Under the pieces are notes generated by a model. It did not search any database and had not been told where the DNA came from. It saw only the letters and a list, made by a program, of their open reading frames with translations. The position numbers and the translations under genes were made by a program. A DNA stretch of 64,000 nucleotides from JAFDZV01 sp048594725 (lineage in GTDB: Bacteria; Bacteroidota; Ignavibacteria; OLB7): contig JBMDXA010000092.1 in NCBI GenBank assembly GCA_048594725.1, forward strand, positions 13,915-77,914, written 5' to 3'. This document shows positions 7,524-18,114 of the stretch, piece by piece (position 1 is the first letter of the stretch; each line of letters opens with the position of its first letter).

Positions 7524-8429
7524 CTATTCACTATCCATCCGCACGATACTGGTGCGGCGGGGCTGGGCCGGGCGTACGCTCTCGGTGGTAAGCCGCGAGG
7601 CGAATGCCTCCTGAATGCTGCCGAAACGGTAGATGCGGAAGATCGATTGCAGCTTCTCCAGCGTCTGCTCGCGCGGGCCGTAGGAGAGAAGCCGCTCGCG
7701 CAAGGGGAGCGAGCTGTAATCGCTTGCCGGGGCCTCCAGCGCCCAGGAGTGGACGTAGAGTATCGCCGGCTCGCCGTGACGGTTCATCCCCTCGACCCCC
7801 CTGGCGAACATCCAGACCGGCAGGAGGCTCAGTTGCGGGCCGCCGCCGGTGCGGATGGAAGGGGTTCCCAGGCCGAACGGGCGCCAGCTTGTCAGCGGCA
7901 GCTCCCAGAGCGTCCCGGACGGCGTGGGCATACGGTGCGCCTTGGCCGTGCTGTTGAACAAGAGCGGAGCGATGCTCTGGCGCGGAAAGATACTGGAGCT
8001 GTAGACGAATCCCTCCTGCACCACGGTCTCGATCATCGCCGGGGAACGCCACCCGGAGCTGAGCGGGGTGGAGCGGAACCCGAGCACTTCCTGGCCGCTG
8101 GTTTCCTCCAGCCGTGCCTTTGCCGTGGCGATCTCCTCGCGGAACCGCAGAAGCTGGTCCAGCGGGTTGTGAAAGCGGGGGGCGAGGATGGCAAGCTCAT
8201 GGCCGTTCCCGGCGATCTCCCGCACCAGATGCGGCGCAACCCGCGTGACGTCGTCGGCCGTGAAGAACGTGGTACGGACGTCGAACTCCTCGAAGAACTC
8301 CAGCAGCTCACGCACCGAACGCTCCAGCCCGGAGATGTCGTCGGCTGCGGGAGCGGCCGCAGAGGGGCCAACCGGAAGAGGTTCCAGCTTTACCGTGAAT
8401 GCGTTGATCGTATATCTTCTATCGGCCAT
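7524..8429 (-). CDS. Polysaccharide deacetylase-like (NodB-fold) protein, motifs degenerate
   Basis: 301 residues from the ATG at 8427-8429. The longer frame to 8519 is rejected because its extra residues are low-quality. The order of elements follows the XrtA/PEP-CTERM-associated deacetylase subfamily: an opening NAFTV strand, TTFFTADDV, VREIAGNGHELA, TSGQEVLGFRSTPLS, a W, and FVYSSSIFP. Family members normally have Asp and Glu in the first motif (TVDVED) and a metal-binding HGYSH. Here the first reads TVKLEP and the second ILAPRFH, so the catalytic Asp and the first metal His are gone. The protein is probably not an active Zn deacetylase. It may bind glycan or regulate. No exosortase gene is nearby. 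Confidence 0.7.
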   Translation of the reverse strand: MADRRYTINAFTVKLEPLPVGPSAAAPAADDISGLERSVRELLEFFEEFDVRTTFFTADDVTRVAPHLVREIAGNGHELAILAPRFHNPLDQLLRFREEIATAKARLEETSGQEVLGFRSTPLSSGWRSPAMIETVVQEGFVYSSSIFPRQSIAPLLFNSTAKAHRMPTPSGTLWELPLTSWRPFGLGTPSIRTGGGPQLSLLPVWMFARGVEGMNRHGEPAILYVHSWALEAPASDYSSLPLRERLLSYGPREQTLEKLQSIFRIYRFGSIQEAFASRLTTESVRPAQPRRTSIVRMDSE

Positions 8430-8644
8430 CGTCTCCCTGAAGAGCAAAGTTACACAAAATCTCCCATCCGGCCCCTCCCTATGCCCGCCCCGGTGATCGC
8501 CGGGCCGCCGAACCGGCAAATACGGGGCATCCCACCGCTATGATGAACCGGAAAGGGGGGGGCGTATCACTTCCAGCGGCACCGCCAGGGGGCCGGATCT
8601 CCCGCGGGATGGCGGTGCGCGGCACCCTGTGCGGTCATCTATTC

Positions 8645-8675
8645 TTGCACAGCCGACCGGAGTTGGGTAATTTTA
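8645..8675 (+). promoter_or_regulatory. Promoter of guaB
   Basis: TTG at 8645-8647, a 20-base spacer, then TAATTTTA at 8668-8675 (one mismatch to TAnnTTTG). The spacing is identical to the promoter at 1841-1871. Transcription should begin near 8681, leaving a ~45-base leader. Confidence 0.5.
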
Positions 8676-8725
8676 CAGATTCAATCTTTCACGAGGGCTG
8701 AGACGCCCCCTCTCTCCAATCGAAG

Positions 8726-10201
<1,476 letters not shown>

Positions 10202-10396
10202 GGGGGGGCGTAGTTCTCAGGGCGTAGTGTTCAGCAGGAAAAGGGATCGGTCCGTGGCCGGTGCGCGGGCTTCGCCCGCTGTCAGTAGTCCGTGGTCGTT
10301 GAGCCGGGATTGCAGGAGAAGACCTGAAGAGCCGCAGCAGGTCATCCCTTCAATCGTAAATCGTCAATCGTAAATCTCCATGGACTACGGGCTCTC
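10202..10396. repeat. Hairpin element plus TCGTAAATCGTCAATCG-type run
   Basis: GTAGTTCTCAGGG-type words come first, then a copy of the intergenic hairpin element with stem GCGGGC-TTC-GCCCGC (10265-10279), flanked by GTCCGTGG words on both sides. At 10351-10379 there is an AATCGTAAATC-type run of the second family. Confidence 0.75.
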
Positions 10397-11710
10397 ATGA
10401 AACGCGTTCTCGTCATCGCCTACTACTTCCCCCCGATGGGGTTCAGCGGTATCCAGCGCACGCTCAAGTTCGTCAAGTATCTTCCGGAGCATGGCTGGCT
10501 GCCCACGGTGATGACCGTCACTCCGCATGCGTATTTCGCGTTCGATGATACGTTCCTGGAGGAGATCGCCGGGCTGCCGGTGGAGATCTGGCGCACCGGC
10601 GCCGGAGGGGTGTTCTCGCTGGTGAAGGAGCGCCGCACCGTGTCGCTGAAGAACGAGCGGCTTCGCAAGATGCTCAATCGCATCAGCCAGTTCTTTTTCA
10701 TACCGGACAACAAGATCACCTGGAAAAAGCAGGTGATGGAGTTTCTGAAGGGGAAGGATCTGTCGGCCTTCGATATGGTCTATGCCACGGCGCCGCCGTT
10801 CACCGATCATCTGATCGGCCTGGAGATCAAGCGGCGCTACGGCTTGCCGCTGGTAGTGGATTTCCGCGATGCCTGGATAGAGTATCCCTATCATCTGTAC
10901 TGGACCCCGTGGCACCGGCGGCGTCATGAGCGTCTGGAGCGGAGCGTGGTGGCCGGCGCCGATGCCGTGGTTGTCACTAACCCCCACCTGCGCGGGCTGC
11001 TGCTGGGGCGCCAGAATACCGATGATGCGGCCGGTCGCGTCCATGTTATCACCCAGGGCTACGATCCGGCCGACTTCCGGAGCACCGCCCCCGGAACGGT
11101 GGGGCCGCTCGATCCGTCGAAAGTGAACTTCGTGTATACCGGCATCTTCTACGAGGACCGCGACCCGATGGTGCTGTATCAGGCGCTCGCTCTGCTGAAA
11201 CGGAGCTCGCCGGAGGTGTACGGCCGCCTGGTCTTCTATATGGTCGGTTATGTGCAGGAGGAGTATCAGGAGATGGCCCGGGTGATGGGCGTTGCCGACC
11301 GGATCGTCTACTGCGGCTATGTGGAGCATCCCACGGCGGTGGAGTGGGTGAAGCGGGCCGACGTGGTCTGGTTCAATATCGGCGTCCAGCACAAGGGGTT
11401 CGAGACGGTTTCTCCGGGGAAGGCGTTCGAGTATCTCGGCAGCGGCAAGCCGATCGTGGCGCTCGTGCCGAAGAACCAGATCCGCGATATCCTCTCGGAG
11501 TTCGATCATACCTATATTGTTCCGCCGGACGATGATGAAGCGCTGGCGCGGGTGCTGGCGGAGCTGTCAGGGCTGCACGCCGAGGGGCGCCTGCCCGTTG
11601 CCGATCCCGAAAAGATCGCCCGCTACAGCCGGCAGCGGCTCACCGGAACCCTGGCGCACTTGTTCGACCGCATCGCCGCAGGAACCTCCCCGGCCCCCGG
11701 AGGAGAATAG
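10397..11710 (+). CDS. GT4-like glycosyltransferase
   Basis: 437 residues in a GT-B fold. The N-terminal half starts with VLVIAYYFPPMGFSGIQR, a form common in Bacteroidota surface-polysaccharide glycosyltransferases, and includes LPLVVDFRDAW. The C-terminal half has the nucleotide-sugar site with SPGKAFEYLGSGKPIVA near residues 341-358. Donor and acceptor cannot be deduced. It is clearly paralogous to the protein at 13058-14566, which shares the FPPMG.SG opening, the PDNKI segment, ATAPPFT and the G.GYDP.DF segment. It is likely cytoplasmic or at the inner membrane, in cell-surface glycan synthesis. The gene lies in one direction with the M24 peptidase, its paralogue and purD. Confidence 0.85.
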   Translation: MKRVLVIAYYFPPMGFSGIQRTLKFVKYLPEHGWLPTVMTVTPHAYFAFDDTFLEEIAGLPVEIWRTGAGGVFSLVKERRTVSLKNERLRKMLNRISQFFFIPDNKITWKKQVMEFLKGKDLSAFDMVYATAPPFTDHLIGLEIKRRYGLPLVVDFRDAWIEYPYHLYWTPWHRRRHERLERSVVAGADAVVVTNPHLRGLLLGRQNTDDAAGRVHVITQGYDPADFRSTAPGTVGPLDPSKVNFVYTGIFYEDRDPMVLYQALALLKRSSPEVYGRLVFYMVGYVQEEYQEMARVMGVADRIVYCGYVEHPTAVEWVKRADVVWFNIGVQHKGFETVSPGKAFEYLGSGKPIVALVPKNQIRDILSEFDHTYIVPPDDDEALARVLAELSGLHAEGRLPVADPEKIARYSRQRLTGTLAHLFDRIAAGTSPAPGGE

Positions 11711-11885
11711 CACGTATGGCGGCCGCCTCTCCCCGCATCATTTCGGCCGCCCTCTCATAGCGCGGGTTTATCCCCCGGTGGGGTAGCCGCTCCGGCATAC
11801 CCGCCGGCAGGCCCGGTCCCTGCGCCGCCCGGCGCATCGTCCCGGTTTCATGCACCTCATTCTGGCAGGCACTTTAGGTTATCGT

Positions 11886-12956
11886 ATGACTTCACGCATC
11901 TCCAAACTCCGCTCCGAGCTGAAGGCTCGCTCGCTCGACGCCATTCTCATCACCCACCTGCCGCACATCCGCTATTTCAGCGGCTTCTCCGGCAGCAGCG
12001 GGGTTCTTCTGGTGACCGCCAGAAAAGCGTACTTCTTCACCGACTTCCGCTATCAGGATCAGATGGCCGCCGAGATCACGGCTGAGGTCAAGGGGATCAT
12101 CACCCGCGCGCCGTACGAGGCGATGATCGCCGAGAAGATCGTGGCCGCCGGGATGAAGCTCGGGTTCCAGGAATCCTACGTTACCGTCGGGGCGCTGGAT
12201 GGCATCAAGAAGGCGCTCAAGAAGGTGAAGCTGGAGAAGACCGGATCGCTGGTGGGAGATCTGGTGATGATAAAGTCGCCGGAGGAGATCGCCAATATCA
12301 AGAAGGCGGGCGATATGGCCGCCAAGGTCTACCGCGAGATCCTGAAGATCGCAAAACCGGGAGTGCGCGAGATCGAGCTGGCGATGGAGATCAGCTATCT
12401 GGGACGGAAGTTCGGGTCGGAAGGGGATGCCTTCGATATCATCGTCGCATCCGGGCCGCGCGGTGCGATGCCGCACGGGCGCGCCAGCAGCAAGAAGATC
12501 AGGAAGGGGGAGCTGGTGACGCTGGACTTCGGCTGCATCTACAAGGGCTTCAACTCCGATATGACCCGCACGTTCGCCGTGGGTACCCCGAGCGACGAGG
12601 CCCGCAAGATCTATGAGATCGTCCTGCGCGCCGAGCAGATGGGGGTGCGCGCCGCACGCGCCGGCATGAGCGCCAAGGAGCTGGACGACGTCTGCCGCGA
12701 CGAGATAAGCGCCGAGGGCTATGGCGATGCCTTCGGACACTCCACCGGCCATGGCCTGGGCATCGAGGTGCACGAGATGCCGATGGTGTCGGTGCGCGGC
12801 GACAAGCAGATCCTGAAGCCGGGCATGGTGGTTACGATCGAGCCGGGAATCTATCTGGCCGAGCGTTGCGGCGTCCGTATCGAGGACGATGTGGCGATCA
12901 CCGAGAAGGGATGCACCGTCCTTACCAGCTCCCCGCGCGAGCTTATCATCGTCTAG
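11886..12956 (+). CDS. M24 family metallopeptidase (Xaa-Pro aminopeptidase/dipeptidase type)
   Basis: Cytoplasmic dinuclear-metal peptidase that removes N-terminal residues before proline or splits Xaa-Pro dipeptides. Start set at the ATG at 11886 (MTSRISKLRSEL), since the frame upstream to 11850 adds residues unlike the family. The N-terminal creatinase-like domain spans residues ~1-125 and the pita-bread domain ~130-356. All five metal ligands are present: D214 and D225 (LDFGCIYKGFNSDMT), H289 (HGLGIEVHE), E319 and E333. At 356 residues it resembles the short PepQ/YqhT-type enzymes rather than long E. coli PepP. It sits between two paralogous glycosyltransferases with no obvious functional link. 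Confidence 0.9.
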   Translation: MTSRISKLRSELKARSLDAILITHLPHIRYFSGFSGSSGVLLVTARKAYFFTDFRYQDQMAAEITAEVKGIITRAPYEAMIAEKIVAAGMKLGFQESYVTVGALDGIKKALKKVKLEKTGSLVGDLVMIKSPEEIANIKKAGDMAAKVYREILKIAKPGVREIELAMEISYLGRKFGSEGDAFDIIVASGPRGAMPHGRASSKKIRKGELVTLDFGCIYKGFNSDMTRTFAVGTPSDEARKIYEIVLRAEQMGVRAARAGMSAKELDDVCRDEISAEGYGDAFGHSTGHGLGIEVHEMPMVSVRGDKQILKPGMVVTIEPGIYLAERCGVRIEDDVAITEKGCTVLTSSPRELIIV

Positions 12957-13057
12957 ACCGTTCCCCCGGCCGATGGCCCCTGATTTCAGCCATACCGCTC
13001 CTCCCCCGGCAGCCGATTGCGGGGGAGGGCCGACAAGAGATTCCCTGGACTCTATCT

Positions 13058-14566
13058 GTGACTAACGACCCGCACGACATACCGGACGAGGAGTTCCGCG
13101 TTGTACCCAGGCCCGGAGCCGGTCCGGAGCCCGGCGATGATCCGGCGCAGCCGGATGCCGTACCCGGACGCGAGCCTGCCCCCGCATCCAGACCGGAGCC
13201 CCCCATCCGTACCGAAGGGCCGCGCCCGGCCCCGTCGGTTGCCGAATTCGTCCGCAAAACCTCTCGCGAGGGAGAGGAGGGGGGGCTGCCGCAGCGGCGC
13301 CGGAAGGTGCTGGTGGTGGCCTACTACTATCCCCCCATGGGGCTGAGCGGCGTGCTTCGGGTTGCCAAGTTCACCAAGTACCTGCACAGCAACGGCTGGG
13401 ACCCGACGGTGCTGACCGTGGGGGATGTGGGCTATTTCGCGTACGATTATTCTCTGCTGGAGGAGGTGCTGGAGGCGGGGGTGAATGTGGAGCGCACCCG
13501 TACGCTCGATCCGCTCCGCCTGCTCCGGCGCAAGGGGCCCATCCGGATGCCGGCCGATTCGCGCAAGCGCCTGCTGAGCGGCATCTCCCATGTCTTCCTG
13601 CAACCGGATAACAAGATCGGCTGGAAGCGCTATGCGGTCAAGCGCGGGCTGGAGCTGGCCGCTCATGAGAAGTTCGATGTGATCCTTGCCTCGGCCCCGC
13701 CGTTCACCTCGTTTCTGGTGGGCTACGAGCTGCAGCAGAAGCTCGGCCTGCCGCTGGTGGTGGATTACCGCGATCCCTGGCTGGACAACCGCGATTATTT
13801 CTACGCCACCCCGTTCCATAGGGGCTATGCGGCCGGACTGGAGGAGGAGGTGCTGAAGAATGCCGATGGCGTGGTGGTAATCAACCGGAAGATCAAGGAG
13901 CGGCTGATAGCCCGCTATCCCTTCCTGACGCACGAGGGGGTGCATATCATCCCGAGCGGCTACGATCCGCAGGATTTCCGTATCGCCTCCCGGTTCCCGA
14001 TGCCGCGCGCCCGCAAGATGCGCTTCACCTACGCGGGGCTCTTCGATTCCCGCCGTACTCCCCGCACCTTCTTCGCGGCGCTTGCGAAGATCTTTGCGCA
14101 GCACCCCCAGACGCGCGATGAGATCGAGGTGAATATCGTGGGCAATTTCCACGACACCTACCGTAAGATGGCCGTGCAGATGGGGGTCTCCACGGCATTG
14201 CAGACGCCGGGCGCGGTGGAGCACCAGCAGAAGGTGCGGCATCTTCTGGCGAGCGATGTGCTCTGGCTTATCACGCACGATCCGGTGATAACTCCCGGCA
14301 AGGTGTACGAGTATATCGGCTCCCGCAAGCCCATCCTGGCGCTTGCGCCGGAGGGGGGGCTGCGCACCGTGCTGGCCGGCTACGGTGCTGCCACCTGCGT
14401 CAGTCCCGATGATGTGGATGGAATCGCCGCGGCGATCTACGCTCTGTATCAGAGCTGGCTGGCCGGAACGCTTCCGTCCGGGGAGATCGAGGTGGCGCGC
14501 GAGCACGACCAGCGCGTTCTCACCGAGCGTCTGGCCCGCGTGCTGGCCCATACCCTCCATATCTAG
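13058..14566 (+). CDS. GT4-like glycosyltransferase with Pro-rich N-terminal extension
   Basis: A GTG at 13058 is taken as the start. The open frame runs back to 12866, but that part overlaps the M24 peptidase gene and looks non-coding. It encodes 502 residues. The first ~80 are rich in Pro, Glu, Asp and Arg and are probably disordered. From about residue 83 (KVLVVAYYYPPMGLSGV) it is a GT-B glycosyltransferase paralogous to the protein at 10397-11710. Shared blocks are PDNKI, ASAPPFT, LPLVVDYRDPW, SGYDPQDF and PGKVYEYIGSRKPILA. The acidic/proline tail is absent from the paralogue. It may be a linker to a partner, or the true start may lie further in, near residue 70. Substrate unknown. Confidence 0.8.
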   Translation: MTNDPHDIPDEEFRVVPRPGAGPEPGDDPAQPDAVPGREPAPASRPEPPIRTEGPRPAPSVAEFVRKTSREGEEGGLPQRRRKVLVVAYYYPPMGLSGVLRVAKFTKYLHSNGWDPTVLTVGDVGYFAYDYSLLEEVLEAGVNVERTRTLDPLRLLRRKGPIRMPADSRKRLLSGISHVFLQPDNKIGWKRYAVKRGLELAAHEKFDVILASAPPFTSFLVGYELQQKLGLPLVVDYRDPWLDNRDYFYATPFHRGYAAGLEEEVLKNADGVVVINRKIKERLIARYPFLTHEGVHIIPSGYDPQDFRIASRFPMPRARKMRFTYAGLFDSRRTPRTFFAALAKIFAQHPQTRDEIEVNIVGNFHDTYRKMAVQMGVSTALQTPGAVEHQQKVRHLLASDVLWLITHDPVITPGKVYEYIGSRKPILALAPEGGLRTVLAGYGAATCVSPDDVDGIAAAIYALYQSWLAGTLPSGEIEVAREHDQRVLTERLARVLAHTLHI

Positions 14567-14620
14567 TGTCCGTCTCGTATCCGCAGTCATTCAACCCTAC
14601 CAATCCGAACCCGACAGCCG

Positions 14621-15934
14621 ATGGCAACCGATACCTCAAGCTCCCCTCGTACGATTCTTCTGCTCGGTTCCGGCGGGCGCGAACATGCGCTCCTCTGGAA
14701 GCTGCATCAATCCCCGGCGGTCTCCCGGATCGTCTGCGCTCCGGGCAACCCCGGCATGGCGCAGCTTGCCGAGCTGCGCGCGTGCGACATCGAGAACCCG
14801 GAGGCTGTGGTGGCGCTTGCGGTGGAGCTGGGGGCCGATCTGGTCGTGGTGGGGCCGGAGGCTCCGCTGGCCGCCGGTGTGGCCGATGCGTTGCGTGGGG
14901 CGGGCATCCCCACGTTCGGCCCGTCGCAGAAGGCGGCGCGCCTGGAGTGGGACAAGGCCTACTCCAAGGAGTTCATGGTCCGTCATGGAATCCCCACAGC
15001 ATCATCGCGCACCTTCTCGGCCGGCGAACTGGAGGCCGCTCGGGAGTATCTGCGGGAGCATTCCATGCCGGCGGTCATCAAGGCGAGCGGGCTTGCGGCC
15101 GGCAAGGGGGTAGTGATAGCGGCTTCGGTGGAGGAGGCGCTTGCCGCCGCCGATGAGATGCTGAGCGGCCGCGCGTTCGGCGATGCCGGCACCTGCGTGG
15201 TGGTGGAGGAATTCATGGAGGGGGAGGAGGCGTCGATCTTTGCGATAAGCGACGGAACGCGCTACGTGCTCCTGGCTCCATCGCAGGATCACAAGCGGGT
15301 GGGCGATGGGGATACCGGCCCGAACACCGGCGGCATGGGAGCCTACGCTCCGGCCCCTATCGTGACGCCGGAACTGATGGAACGGGCCGCGCGCGAGATC
15401 GTGGAGCCGGCGCTTCGCGGGATGCGGGAGGATGGAACCCCCTATGCCGGCTGCCTGTTCGTGGGACTGATGATTCATGATGGCGTGCCGAGGGTTGTGG
15501 AGTTCAACAGCCGCTTCGGCGACCCGGAGACCCAGGTGATACTCCCGCTGTACGAGGGAGATCTGGCCCGGCTGCTGTATGGCTCGGCCATCGGGGAACT
15601 GCCGGAGGAGGAGACCGTAGCAGAGACGGCAGGCTCGGCCGTCTGCGTGGTGATGGCCTCCGAGGGATATCCCGGCTCCTATCGCAAGGGGAGCGAGATC
15701 ACCGGTATCACCGAGGCGGAGGCGCCGGGAGGCATCGTGGTCTTTCATGCCGGCACCCGGCGCGACGGCGAACGGCTGGTCAACAGCGGCGGGCGTGTGC
15801 TCGGCGTGACTGCCATATCGGCGGCGGATGGATTGGAATCCACTATCGCCCGCGCCTACGATGCCGTCCGGAACATCCATTTCGATGGAGGATTCTATCG
15901 CACCGATATCGGCGCAAAGGCGAGCAAGGGGTAG
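14621..15934 (+). CDS. purD: Phosphoribosylamine-glycine ligase (GARS)
   Basis: Second step of de novo purine synthesis: ATP-dependent joining of glycine to 5-phosphoribosylamine. 437 residues with the N-terminal LLLGSGGREHAL dinucleotide-like motif, an ATP-grasp core (KASGLAAGKGVVIA, VVEEFMEGEEASIF), the diagnostic QDHKRVGDGDTGPNTGGMGAYAP segment, and the C-terminal VEFNSRFGDPETQ. Length and motifs are standard. It begins 54 bases after the glycosyltransferase and may be cotranscribed with it. guaB, another purine gene, is 4.4 kb upstream on the same strand. Confidence 0.96.
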   Translation: MATDTSSSPRTILLLGSGGREHALLWKLHQSPAVSRIVCAPGNPGMAQLAELRACDIENPEAVVALAVELGADLVVVGPEAPLAAGVADALRGAGIPTFGPSQKAARLEWDKAYSKEFMVRHGIPTASSRTFSAGELEAAREYLREHSMPAVIKASGLAAGKGVVIAASVEEALAAADEMLSGRAFGDAGTCVVVEEFMEGEEASIFAISDGTRYVLLAPSQDHKRVGDGDTGPNTGGMGAYAPAPIVTPELMERAAREIVEPALRGMREDGTPYAGCLFVGLMIHDGVPRVVEFNSRFGDPETQVILPLYEGDLARLLYGSAIGELPEEETVAETAGSAVCVVMASEGYPGSYRKGSEITGITEAEAPGGIVVFHAGTRRDGERLVNSGGRVLGVTAISAADGLESTIARAYDAVRNIHFDGGFYRTDIGAKASKG

Positions 15935-16133
15935 GGATTGTCGATTTTCGATTTACGATTTTGGATTTTCGATTGAAGAAGTCCGGGGGCTGGAGCCGGA
16001 GAGAGCCTGGAGAGAATGATCGTTCTCTCCGGCCTTCGCTCTGTGCGCTGGCAGCGGGCGTGGCCCGCGAGCACGGACCCCTGGCATTTCCCTGTTACCC
16101 GGAACTACGCTCTAACAACCAGGTACTATCATC
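15935..16133. repeat. TCGATTTT-type run and hairpin element
   Basis: Just after the purD stop is a run of GATTTTCGATT/ACGATTTTGG words at ~15937-15976. Further on is a hairpin element with stem GCGGGC-GTG-GCCCGC at 16054-16068. Confidence 0.75.
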
Positions 16134-17069
16134 GTGAACATTCTCCTCACCGGCGGTGCCGGCTTTATCGGCTCGCAGATCGTCGATGCCTATATCGAGG
16201 CGGGGCATCATGTCTCGGTCATCGATAATCTCTCCACCGGATTCCGGGAGAACGTCAATCCGCAGGCGGAGCTGTTCCAGATCGATATCCGCGACCGCGA
16301 CGGCGTGGAGAAGGTGTTCCGGAGCCGCCGGTTCGATCTGCTGAACCATCACGCCGCACAGCTCGATGTCCGGGTCTCCGTACGCGATCCGCAGTTCGAT
16401 GCCGGGCAGAATGTGATCGGTACGCTGAACCTGTTCCAGGGGGCGCTCCAGCATGGGGTGGGGCAGATCGTCTTCGCCTCAAGCGGTGGCGCGGTCTATG
16501 GCGAGCAGGAGAGCTTCCCGGCAACCGAATCGCATCCCACCAACCCCATCTCCCCGTACGGCATCACCAAGCTGACCGCCGAGAAGTATCTGCACTATTA
16601 CCGGCACGAGCATGGGATAGAGCATCTGATCTTCCGCTATACCAACGTCTACGGTCCCCGGCAGAACCAGCATGGCGAGGCGGGGGTGATCTCGATCTTC
16701 TTCGAGCGGATGCTTTCCGGCCAGGCGCCGGTCATCTACGGCTCCGGGGAGCAGACGCGCGACTACGTATACGTGGGGGATCTGGTGCGCGCCAATCTGA
16801 TGGCGCTGGAGTACCTGCGGGAGAATCATTCGGATATCTTCAATCTCTGCACCGGCGTGGAGACGAGCGTCAACGATCTGTTCCGGACGCTGAACGGGTT
16901 CTTCCAGGGACGCTTCCATGAGGAACATGCCCCCGCCAGAAAAGGGGAGCAGGTCCGCTCGGTCTGCTCCTGGGATCATGCCGCCGCCGCGCTCGGATGG
17001 CGCCCGGAGGTGGGGTTCCCGGAGGGTGTGGAGCGTACGCTCGCCTATTACGGCAGCCTTGGGAAATAA
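16134..17069 (+). CDS. NAD-dependent epimerase/dehydratase (UDP-glucose 4-epimerase family)
   Basis: Extended short-chain dehydrogenase acting on a nucleotide sugar. Starts with GTG at 16134. 311 residues with the Rossmann TGGAGFIG at 6-13, FASSGGAVYG with the catalytic Ser near 117-118, and the Y142-x3-K146 pair in SPYGITK. The TNVYGPRQ and EQTRDYVYV segments are typical of GalE-like 4-epimerases that feed surface glycan synthesis. It probably supplies a donor sugar for the neighbouring glycosyltransferases. The exact substrate (UDP-Glc, UDP-GlcNAc or uronate) cannot be read from the sequence. Confidence 0.88.
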   Translation: MNILLTGGAGFIGSQIVDAYIEAGHHVSVIDNLSTGFRENVNPQAELFQIDIRDRDGVEKVFRSRRFDLLNHHAAQLDVRVSVRDPQFDAGQNVIGTLNLFQGALQHGVGQIVFASSGGAVYGEQESFPATESHPTNPISPYGITKLTAEKYLHYYRHEHGIEHLIFRYTNVYGPRQNQHGEAGVISIFFERMLSGQAPVIYGSGEQTRDYVYVGDLVRANLMALEYLRENHSDIFNLCTGVETSVNDLFRTLNGFFQGRFHEEHAPARKGEQVRSVCSWDHAAAALGWRPEVGFPEGVERTLAYYGSLGK

Positions 17070-17392
17070 GGAGTGTGGCCGATACGAGCGCTCGCCGTCT
17101 GTGGCCGGCACGGACGATTCCGGAGACAGCTTGAAGAATAGAGGATAGAAGAACGCCCGGAGCTGCAGAGAGGTTCAGCCACGGGCGTTCGCATGCCGGC
17201 AAGCGGCAATGAATACTATGTGAGGATGGCCTGGTACGTTGCCGTTGAAATCATCCGCCGGATACCGCTGCCGGCAACGGAGAGCTTTCGGAGAAGAAGC
17301 GCGGAGGCCGCAGAAGAACGGGCCGCTCTTCCATGAACAGGGTTGATCCTGCCCGCCCGGCCTGCAATCTCCTCTCCAGCCACTACCAGCCC
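17070..17392. other. Spacer between convergent genes
   Basis: No gene seen. It holds an imperfect terminator-like hairpin pairing GAACGCCCG (17152-17160) with CGGGCGTTC (17183-17191), without a T-run. Confidence 0.45.
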
Positions 17393-17938
17393 CTAGTCGA
17401 TCTCCTGCTTATCGGTGGTGGCTCCCGGTTTCCAGCGCAACGAGCCGAAGATCTTTTCGCTCGCCTCCGGCTCCACATACTGATGCCCTTTCAGGCTGAA
17501 GGGGATGATCTCTATCCGCACGTTCCGCGTGGGGAGATAGTAGGTCCTGATCTTGGCCGTCCCCTTCTGCGTTGCTGAGTCCGACTGCGTATAGAGGTAG
17601 GTGCCGGTGTTGATGGCATCGGCGGGAGGATCGGCCGATCGCACGGTGGCGATGAAGCGGATCATGGCGGCATCCTGGATCAGATAGGTGCGCAGCTCGT
17701 ACAGACCCTTCGGGCTCCAGCCGCTTCTGGAGGAATCCAGCACCGCCTCGGCCGGGATCTTCGCCACGTAGCCACGGCGGCTGTCAACCGCCTGCAGCGC
17801 AGGCCGCTGCGCCGGGGATGTTCGCTGCCCCGTCTGCCGGGGTTTTCCCTCCTGTGCCCGAAGGCTGCACGGCATGGCTGCGGCGGCAGCTACGAGCGCC
17901 AGCAGGAGGAGCTGGGTATGGGGTCGGCGTCTCGTCAT
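17393..17938 (-). CDS. Hypothetical secreted protein
   Basis: 181 residues with an N-terminal Sec signal peptide (RRR, then a Leu/Ala-rich stretch, cleavage near SLRAQ at about residue 29). The rest is beta-rich, with a Ser/Thr/Arg/Gln-rich linker. No known family was recognised. It appears distantly related to the next gene (18115-18657): both have a signal peptide, a conserved AKIRTYYLPTRNVRIEI / VIRNYILREMSVQMEV-type strand pair, and similar size. The two form a same-strand pair and probably arose by an old duplication. Likely periplasmic. Confidence 0.6.
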   Translation of the reverse strand: MTRRRPHTQLLLLALVAAAAAMPCSLRAQEGKPRQTGQRTSPAQRPALQAVDSRRGYVAKIPAEAVLDSSRSGWSPKGLYELRTYLIQDAAMIRFIATVRSADPPADAINTGTYLYTQSDSATQKGTAKIRTYYLPTRNVRIEIIPFSLKGHQYVEPEASEKIFGSLRWKPGATTDKQEID

Positions 17939-18114
17939 AATACTGTGAATGCCGTCCGGAACGGGCGGTTCCGGACGGGGAGAGTGTGAGATGTGCTGTC
18001 GGAACGGATGGCGGGCGGGGCTTCTACCCGCTGTCTCCGGCCACGGGGGGCGGATTGCCCGCTAACGGAGCCGCGCCTGGATATACCGCCTGCTCCGCAT
18101 GTTGCCGGAGGTGC

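Noticed and set aside
12866..13057. Longer start for the second glycosyltransferase, overlapping the M24 peptidase gene
   Set aside because: The overlapping part translates to Arg/His/Pro-rich shadow sequence; GTG at 13058 avoids the overlap.
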